Below, piece by piece: positions 58,719 to 64,000 of a stretch of 64,000 nt of DNA (position 1 is its first letter; the number at the start of each line of letters is the position of its first letter). The stretch comes from Mycobacterium bohemicum DSM 44277 (GTDB lineage Bacteria; Actinomycetota; Actinomycetes; Mycobacteriales; Mycobacteriaceae). The position numbers and the translations under genes are program-made. The stretch lies in NCBI RefSeq assembly GCF_001053185.1, contig NZ_CSTD01000004.1, positions 174,504-238,503 of the forward strand, written 5' to 3'. The notes under the pieces are model-generated. The model was not told the DNA's origin. It saw only the letters and a list, made by a program, of their open reading frames with translations, and ran no database searches.

Positions 58719-60713
58719 TCAGTCGAAGATCCCGCGACGGGCGTCGCCCGGTGCCGCGTGCGGCTGGAAGCTCTGCAGCCGTTCCGACGACGTCAGTTGC
58801 CAGGGCACCGACGTCACCATGACGTTGGGCATGAACAGCAGCCGGCCCTTGAGCCGCAACGCGCTCTGGTTGTGCAGCAGCTGCTCCCACCAGTGGCCCA
58901 CCACGTACTCGGGAATGAAGACGGTCACCACCGTGCGCGGCGACTCCTTGCTGATCCGCTTGACGTAATCGAGTATCGGGCGGGTGATTTCGCGATACGG
59001 GGAGGCGATGACTTTGAGCGGCACGCTGATGTCGCTCTCCTCCCACCTGTGCACCAGCTCGCGGGTCTCCGCATCGTCGACGCTGACCGTGAGCGCCTCC
59101 AGCGCGTCCGGGCGAGTCGCGCGCGCGTAGGCCAGCGCGCGCAGGGTGGGCAGGTGCAGCTTCGACACCAGCACCAGGGCGTGGTTGCGGCTGGGCAGCA
59201 CCACGCCATGCTGGGCGGCCTCCTGCTCCTCCAGTTCCCGGCTCACGGTGTTGTAGTGCCGGTGAATCATCTTCATGATCCCGAACAGCAGGCTCATCGC
59301 GAACAGCGCGATCCACGCCCCGGCGACGAACTTGGTGACCAGGACGACCAACAACACCGCCCCCGTGGCGACCAGCCCCACGGTGTTGACCACCCGCGAG
59401 CGCATCATCTTGCGCCGGGCTCCCGGATCGGTCTCGGTGCGCAGCAACCTGGTCCAGTGCCGGACCATGCCGATCTGGCTGAGGGTGAACGAAATGAAGA
59501 CGCCGACGATGTACAGCTGGATCAGCGCGGACAGCTCGGCGCGGAACGCGATGATCGCCGCGAGCGCCGCCCCCGACAGGAACAGGATTCCGTTGGAGAA
59601 CGCCAATCGGCCTCCGCGGGTGTGCAGTTGGCGCGGAAGGTAACTGTGCTGCGCCAGCACCGAGCCCAGCACCGGGAACCCGTTGAAGGCGGTGTTGGCC
59701 GCGAGCACCAGGATGAGCGCCGTCACCGTCGCGATCAGCAGGAACCCGATGTGGAAGCTGCCGAACACCACCTGAGCGAGCTGCGCCACCAACGTCTTCT
59801 GGTAATAGTGCGGCGGCGTGCCCGCCAGCTGTTTGGCCGGGTCGTCGACGACCTGGATCCCGGTCTTCTTCGCCAGCAGGATCATGCCCATGAAGAGCGT
59901 CACCGCGATCGCGCCCAGCATCAGCAATGTGGTCGCGGCGTTGCGCGACTTGGGTTTTTCAAACGCCGGCACCCCGTTGCTGATCGCCTCGACGCCCGTC
60001 AGCGCGGCGCATCCCGAGGAGAACGACCGGGCCACCAGAAAGGCCAGCGCGAAACCGACGACCTTTCCGTTTTCGGCATGCATCTGGAAACCGGCGGATT
60101 CCGCCCGAAGCGGATCACCCAACACGAAGACCCGCAGCAGGCCCCAGACGATCATGACGACAACACCGACGATGAACGCGTAGGTCGGGATCGCAAAGGC
60201 GACGCCGGACTCCCGGACGCCGCGCAGGTTCATCGCCGTCACCAGCAGGATCGCGGCCACGCAGAACAGCACCTTGTGCTCGGCCACGACCGGGATCGCC
60301 GAGCCGATGTTCGACATCGCCGACGCGGTCGAAACCGCAACCGTGAGAACGTAATCCACCATCAGCGCGCTGGCGACGACCAGGCCGGCGGTGTCGCCGA
60401 GGTTGGTGGTGACCACCTCGTAGTCGCCGCCGCCCGACGGGTAGGCGTGCACGTTCTGCCGGTAGCTGGCCACCACGACGAGCATCACCGCGGCCACCGC
60501 GAGCCCGATCCACGGTGCCAGCGAATACGCGGCCGCCCCGGCCACCGACAGCATCAGGAAGATCTCCTCCGGTGCGTACGCCACCGACGACAGCGCGTCG
60601 GAGGCGAACACCGGCAGGGCGATCCGCTTGGGCAGCAGGGTGTGACTCAGCCGGTCGCTGCGGAACGGCCGGCCGATCAGCAGCCGCCGCGCGGCGGTGG
60701 AAAGTTTGGGCAC
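58719..60713 (-). CDS. APC-superfamily permease (Rv2690c-like)
   Basis: 664 residues from GTG 60713. Twelve-helix APC core: DALSSVAYAPEEIFLMLSVA, YPSGGGDYEVVTTNLGDTAG, LTGVEAISNGVPAFEKPKSR. Then a ~170-residue cytosolic C-terminal domain (VLVSKLHLPTLRALAYARAT, TRPILDYVKRISKESPRTVV TVFIPEYVVGHWWEQLLHNQ). KUP/CycA-like potassium or amino-acid permeases of this shape are placed next to trkA genes, as here; in other bacteria CpaA/KimA-type relatives carry K+ and are gated by RCK proteins or c-di-AMP. Divergent from ceoB across 129 bp. Confidence 0.9.
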   Translation of the reverse strand: MPKLSTAARRLLIGRPFRSDRLSHTLLPKRIALPVFASDALSSVAYAPEEIFLMLSVAGAAAYSLAPWIGLAVAAVMLVVVASYRQNVHAYPSGGGDYEVVTTNLGDTAGLVVASALMVDYVLTVAVSTASAMSNIGSAIPVVAEHKVLFCVAAILLVTAMNLRGVRESGVAFAIPTYAFIVGVVVMIVWGLLRVFVLGDPLRAESAGFQMHAENGKVVGFALAFLVARSFSSGCAALTGVEAISNGVPAFEKPKSRNAATTLLMLGAIAVTLFMGMILLAKKTGIQVVDDPAKQLAGTPPHYYQKTLVAQLAQVVFGSFHIGFLLIATVTALILVLAANTAFNGFPVLGSVLAQHSYLPRQLHTRGGRLAFSNGILFLSGAALAAIIAFRAELSALIQLYIVGVFISFTLSQIGMVRHWTRLLRTETDPGARRKMMRSRVVNTVGLVATGAVLLVVLVTKFVAGAWIALFAMSLLFGIMKMIHRHYNTVSRELEEQEAAQHGVVLPSRNHALVLVSKLHLPTLRALAYARATRPDALEALTVSVDDAETRELVHRWEESDISVPLKVIASPYREITRPILDYVKRISKESPRTVVTVFIPEYVVGHWWEQLLHNQSALRLKGRLLFMPNVMVTSVPWQLTSSERLQSFQPHAAPGDARRGIFD

Positions 60714-60842
60714 GAGAGCCAAGAGTAAGCCCGCCGCGGCTTGATAGCGTTTCGTAGGCGAGAATGTTCCCGACCGAAACGGGCTGGCCAGGTTGGCTCG
60801 CCGTTCGAGCGACGAGACGCGGGACCAGCCGGGAGGCCTCAA

Positions 60843-61523
60843 GTGCGGGTGGTTGTGATGGGCTGCGGCCGGGTGGGGTCGTCGCTGGCCGACGGGCTGT
60901 CCCGGATCGGCCATGACGTGGCCGTGATCGACCGCGACAGTTCCGCCTTCAACCGGCTGAGCCCGGAGTTCGCCGGCGAGCGGGTGCTGGGCCAGGGGTT
61001 CGACCGGGACGTCTTGCTGCGGGCCGGGATCGAGGAAAGCGACGCCTTCGCGGCGGTGTCGTCCGGCGACAACTCGAACATCATCTCGGCGCGGCTGGCG
61101 CGCGAGACCTTCGGCGTGCGGCGCGTCGTCGCCCGGATCTACGACGCCAAGCGGGCCGAGGTGTACGAACGCCTCGGCATCCCGACGATCGCCACCGTCC
61201 CGTGGACGACCGACCGCCTGCTCAATGCGCTCACCCGGGAGGGCGAGACCGCCAAGTGGCGCGACCCGACGGGCACCGTCGCCGTGGCCGAGCTCGACCT
61301 GCACGAAGACTGGGTCGGGCACCGGGCCACCGACCTCGAGCAGGCCACCGGCGCCCGGGTGGCGTTCATGATCCGGTTCGGAACCGGCGTGCTGCCCGAG
61401 CCGAAGACCGTCATCCAGGCCGGCGATCAGGTCTACATCGCTGCGATCTCCGGCCGCGCCGCGGAAGCGGTGGCCATTGCCGCGCTGCCACCCAGTGAGG
61501 AATTCGAGGGACCGGGCAAATGA
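60843..61523 (+). CDS. ceoB: TrkA-type potassium uptake regulator (CeoB)
   Basis: 226 residues from GTG 60843. RCK domain with NAD-binding GCGRVGSSLADGLSRIGHDV near the N-terminus, acidic end of beta2 (VIDRD), FDRDVLLRAGIEESDAFAAV, VARIYDAKRAEVYERLGIPT, and a TrkA-C end (VIQAGDQVYIAAISG). It controls a K+ transporter through NAD(H)/ATP binding. Downstream partner ceoC; the divergent APC permease is the likely membrane component. Confidence 0.93.
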   Translation: MRVVVMGCGRVGSSLADGLSRIGHDVAVIDRDSSAFNRLSPEFAGERVLGQGFDRDVLLRAGIEESDAFAAVSSGDNSNIISARLARETFGVRRVVARIYDAKRAEVYERLGIPTIATVPWTTDRLLNALTREGETAKWRDPTGTVAVAELDLHEDWVGHRATDLEQATGARVAFMIRFGTGVLPEPKTVIQAGDQVYIAAISGRAAEAVAIAALPPSEEFEGPGK

Positions 61524-61599
61524 AACGCGCCGACGACGAAGGAGCCGGTGAAGCCGGGTTTGTGGGGGCACCGCCCGCTTGCGGGGGAAAGGGGCGCAA
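61524..61599. repeat. MIRU-like intergenic module between ceoB and ceoC
   Basis: The 76-bp spacer contains GACGACGAAGGAGCCGGTGA and CACCGCCCGCTTGCGGGGGA, the latter a CCCGC-TT-GCGGG hairpin with an A/G tail. These sequence words resemble those I associate with mycobacterial interspersed repetitive units. It carries the purine-rich GGGGGAAAGGGG ahead of the ceoC ATG, so it probably supplies its ribosome-binding site. Confidence 0.45.
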
Positions 61600-62277
61600 A
61601 TGAAGGTAGCTGTCGCAGGGGCCGGCGCCGTCGGCCGCTCCGTGACCCGCGAGCTCGTCGGCAACGACCACGAGGTGACGCTGATCGAGCGCAACCCCGA
61701 CCACGTCGACGTCGACGCCATCCCGGCCGCGCACTGGCGCCTGGGCGACGCGTGCGAACTGAGCCTGCTGGAGTCGGTGCACCTCGAGGGCTTCGACGTG
61801 GTGGTCGCCGCCACCGGCGACGACAAGGCCAACGTGGTGCTCAGCCTGCTGGCCAAGACGGAGTTCGCGGTGCCCCGGGTGGTGGCCCGGGTGAACGATC
61901 CCCGCAACGAGTGGCTGTTCACCGACGCGTGGGGCGTCGACGTGGCGGTGTCCACGCCGCGCATGCTGGCCTCGCTGATCGAGGAGGCCGTCGCCGTCGG
62001 CGACCTGGTGCGGCTCATGGAGTTTCGCCGCGGCCAGGCCAACCTGGTCGAGATCACCCTGCCGGACGACACGCCGTGGGGCGGCAAGCCGGTGCGCCGG
62101 CTGCAGTTGCCGCGCGACGCGGCGCTGGTGACGATCCTGCGCGGCCCGCGGGTGATCGTGCCCGAGGGTGACGAGCCGCTGGAGGGCGGCGACGAGCTGC
62201 TGTTCGTCGCGGCGGCAGAGGTCGAGGAGGAGCTGCGCAACCTGGTGCTCCCCGACTCCCCGCCGCCGAGCGACTAG
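61600..62277 (+). CDS. ceoC: TrkA-type potassium uptake regulator (CeoC)
   Basis: 225 residues from ATG 61600. RCK domain: MKVAVAGAGAVGRSVTRELV (GxGxxG), VTLIERNPDHVDVDAIPAAH, FDVVVAATGDDKANVVLSLL, VARVNDPRNEWLFTDAWGVD, and a TrkA-C domain (LVTILRGPRVIVPEGDEPLE GGDELLFVA). Pairs with CeoB as the second regulatory subunit of the K+ uptake system. Convergent with the DUF3159 gene (2-bp gap). Confidence 0.93.
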   Translation: MKVAVAGAGAVGRSVTRELVGNDHEVTLIERNPDHVDVDAIPAAHWRLGDACELSLLESVHLEGFDVVVAATGDDKANVVLSLLAKTEFAVPRVVARVNDPRNEWLFTDAWGVDVAVSTPRMLASLIEEAVAVGDLVRLMEFRRGQANLVEITLPDDTPWGGKPVRRLQLPRDAALVTILRGPRVIVPEGDEPLEGGDELLFVAAAEVEEELRNLVLPDSPPPSD

Positions 62278-62279
62278 TA

Positions 62280-62975
62280 CTAGTCGGCCTCCGCGAGGGC
62301 GTCCGCGCCGAGGATGGCGCGCTGGGCCGCCCTGATCGCCGCATACGTCACCAGGGCGGCCACCACGGTCAGGGGCCAGCCCATCCCGATCCGCGCCACC
62401 CCGAGCCAACCGGTCTTGTCGGCGTCATACAGCAGCCGCTGGACGACGAACCGCGCGGCGAACACCAGCACCCAGCACACCGTCGCGACGTCGAAGGCGT
62501 AGACGGCGCGCGGAACCCCGCGCCACGCCCGGTCGTGCCCGCCGGCCCAGCTCCACGCGTAACCGACCAGCGGGCGACGGATCACCACCGAGGCCGCGAA
62601 GAGCACGGCCCACAGCAGCGACATCCAGATGCCCAGCAGGAAGTAGCCCTTTGATTGGCCCACCGCGTAGGCGATCAGCGCGCAGACCGCGACGCCGGCG
62701 AAGCCGGAGAACGCCGGCTGGATCGACTCCCGCCGGACCAGCCGCCACAGCAGGATCAGGGCGGCGAGGCCCACCGCCGCCGCGATGGCCGCAACCAGAC
62801 TCGAGACGCTCGAGACCGCCACGAAGGTCACCACCGGCAGCGACGAATATATGACGCCGCTCAGCCCGCCCATCTGGGCCAGCAGCCGCTCGGGGCTGAC
62901 ACGGTTCGCGGCCGCGGGCGGTTCGGCCGCTCGCGCGGGTTGCGGAGCCGCCTCCCAATCCTGCGGAAGGGTCAC
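62280..62975 (-). CDS. DUF3159 membrane protein (Rv2693c-like)
   Basis: 231 residues from GTG 62975, overlapping the OB-fold gene stop (GTGA). Proline-rich N-terminus (DWEAAPQPARAAEPPAAANR), then about five helices (YSSLPVVTFVAVSSVSSLVA AIAAAVGLAALILLWRLVR, FSGFAGVAVCALIAYAVGQS KGYFLLGIWMSLLWAVLFAA). DUF3159 proteins are actinobacterial inner-membrane proteins without a known function; the pairing with an OB-fold protein and TrkA genes is conserved. Confidence 0.87.
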   Translation of the reverse strand: MTLPQDWEAAPQPARAAEPPAAANRVSPERLLAQMGGLSGVIYSSLPVVTFVAVSSVSSLVAAIAAAVGLAALILLWRLVRRESIQPAFSGFAGVAVCALIAYAVGQSKGYFLLGIWMSLLWAVLFAASVVIRRPLVGYAWSWAGGHDRAWRGVPRAVYAFDVATVCWVLVFAARFVVQRLLYDADKTGWLGVARIGMGWPLTVVAALVTYAAIRAAQRAILGADALAEAD

Positions 62976-63340
62976 CGCTGGATTTCGTAGTGCGGGTTGT
63001 AGATGGCCTTGGTGCCGTTTTCGAGCGTGCCGAGCCGGCCGTGCACGCGCAGCGTCCGCCCGGAGTCGATGCCCGGGATGCGGCGCTGACCCAACCACAC
63101 CAGGGTCACGGTGTCGCTGCCGTCGAACAGTTCGGCGCGGACCCCGCCGGAACAGCTCTTGCCGTTCGTCTCGACGCTGCGCAGCGTGCCGATCATGGTG
63201 ACCTCCTGGCCGCGCTCGCAATCGATCACGCGCTGCGCGCCGGTGCTGGCGACCTCGTGGGACAACTCCTCGGAGTCACGTTGCTCCGGATCCTCCGTCA
63301 ACCGACGGGTGAGCCGGCGCAGATAACCTTGGGCCCCCAT
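62972..63340 (-). CDS. OB-fold nucleic-acid-binding-like protein (Rv2694c-like)
   Basis: 122 residues from ATG 63340, chosen because AGGAG is 5 nt upstream and this gives the length I recall for Rv2694c; a GTG at 63346 overlaps that site. The OB domain spans ~45-120: EVTMIGTLRSVETNGKSCSG GVRAELFDGSDTVTLVWLGQ RRIPGIDSGRTLRVHGRLG. The N-terminus is basic (YLRRLTRRLTEDPEQRDSEE). Proposed nucleic-acid binding; coupled to the DUF3159 membrane protein. Confidence 0.87.
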   Translation of the reverse strand: MGAQGYLRRLTRRLTEDPEQRDSEELSHEVASTGAQRVIDCERGQEVTMIGTLRSVETNGKSCSGGVRAELFDGSDTVTLVWLGQRRIPGIDSGRTLRVHGRLGTLENGTKAIYNPHYEIQR

Positions 63341-63485
63341 GGCCACTCCTGACGATGCTATGACTCGCTGATATGCCTGGTACTTGTCCTATGCCAACGG
63401 TCACCGTAGACCTGTTGGTTCCCCCGCGCCAACCGAACCAAACACCGTGTTGGAGGGCGGATGAGGCCCGGGGCACTATCGTGTG

Positions 63486-64000
63486 GTGGCTGTCGACCTG
63501 TGGGGCGTGACGACGGTTCTGCTGCCCGGAACCGGCTCCGACGACGACTTCGTCCGGCGGGCGTTTTCGGGGCCGTTGCGGCAGGTCGGCGCGGTGCTGG
63601 TGGCGCCGCCGCCGGAGGCGGACCGGCTGATCGACGGCTACCTCTCGGCGCTCGACGACGCGGCCCGCGACGGCCCGATCGCCGTCGGCGGCGTCTCGAT
63701 CGGCGCCGCGGTCGCGACCGCGTGGGCGCTGGCCCATCCCGGTCGCACGGTCGCGGTCCTGGCCGCCCTGCCGGCGTGGGCCGGCGCCCCGGACGCCGCT
63801 CCGGCGGCGCTGGCCGCCCGGTATTCGGCGGAGCGACTGCGCGCCGACGGCCTGGCGGCGACGACCGCCCAGATGCAGGCCTCCAGCCCGGCGTGGCTGG
63901 CCGAGGAACTCACCCGCTCCTGGCGCGCCCAGTGGCCGCACCTGCCCGACGCGATGGACGAGGCCGCCGCCTACGTGGCGCCCGGGCCCGCGGAACTGGC
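63486..64000 (+). CDS. Alpha/beta-hydrolase-like protein (Rv2695-like), 3' end cut by window
   Basis: From GTG 63486 (63483 also possible): VAVDLWGVTTVLLPGTGSDD DFVRRAFSGPLRQVGAVLVA, then GPIAVGGVSIGAAVATAWAL (Gly-x-Ser-x-Gly elbow), and PAWAGAPDAAPAALAARYSA. The reading frame is open to the window edge, about 172 codons. It matches the start of Rv2695, a conserved actinobacterial hydrolase-like protein of unknown substrate. Confidence 0.85.
   Translation, partial: MAVDLWGVTTVLLPGTGSDDDFVRRAFSGPLRQVGAVLVAPPPEADRLIDGYLSALDDAARDGPIAVGGVSIGAAVATAWALAHPGRTVAVLAALPAWAGAPDAAPAALAARYSAERLRADGLAATTAQMQASSPAWLAEELTRSWRAQWPHLPDAMDEAAAYVAPGPAEL

Overview
The window is high-GC actinobacterial chromosome and almost certainly from a Mycobacterium (or close relative) resembling the M. 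avium complex. Gene order from about 45.0 kb to the right end follows the M. tuberculosis Rv2673-Rv2695 block as I remember it: aftC, msrB, a methyltransferase, hemQ/chdC, hemY, hemE, echA15, a DUF3000 gene, an RNase D gene, dxs, a TrmA-like gene, an APC permease, ceoB, ceoC, DUF3159, an OB-fold protein. A Pat (cAMP-regulated protein acetyltransferase) fragment, a DATIN/HPF dormancy protein with a DosR-like box, HbhA, many FadD ligases and frequent GTG starts agree with this.

Layout. (1) 0-2 kb: 5' part of a Pat-like gene, a 5'-truncated fadD and a dormancy HPF gene. (2) 2.1-10 kb: catabolic and redox genes. These are protocatechuate dioxygenase pcaHG with a frameshifted pcaB, a hemerythrin coupled to a membrane Rieske protein, and a translationally coupled five-gene ring-hydroxylating dioxygenase operon. 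(3) 10-24.1 kb: a NodB deacetylase, two acyl-CoA synthetases, an SGNH hydrolase, DedA, TetR, a STAS protein, a glutamate-cysteine-ligase-like enzyme, TauE, a catalase-like protein, an SDR, and a GAF/SpoIIE/HATPase-STAS partner-switching module. (4) 24.2-24.7 kb: four tRNA genes (Val-CAC on the minus strand; Gly-GCC, Cys-GCA and Val-GAC on the plus strand). (5) 24.7-31.9 kb: an accessory region, visibly lower in GC, starting just after tRNA-Val. It holds two HEPN-motif proteins, a protein that looks like zinc ribbon + papain-like + GNAT, an Ltp-repeat exported protein (superinfection-exclusion family), a degraded Excalibur gene, an HbhA-like adhesin with an unusual N-terminus, and a small multi-pass membrane protein. 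No integrase is visible. This is the best candidate for an undescribed, probably defence-related, set of genes. (6) 32-44.3 kb: a P450-TetR pair, small exported proteins, a frameshifted glycosyltransferase, a CDF transporter, a hydrolase, an O-methyltransferase, CtaG, AgcS and a DUF732 protein. (7) 44.4-64 kb: the conserved aftC-hem-dxs-ceo core.

Many genes are damaged. Frameshifts occur in pcaB, the glycosyltransferase, the RNase D gene and probably a HEPN gene. Internal deletions affect a TAP-type hydrolase, hemY and the TrmA-like gene, and a 5' deletion affects fadD. Several hit normally conserved or essential genes and preserve frame. Either this is real gene decay or the assembly has lost GC-rich segments; raw reads would decide. 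Family comparisons and locus names come from memory; no search was run.
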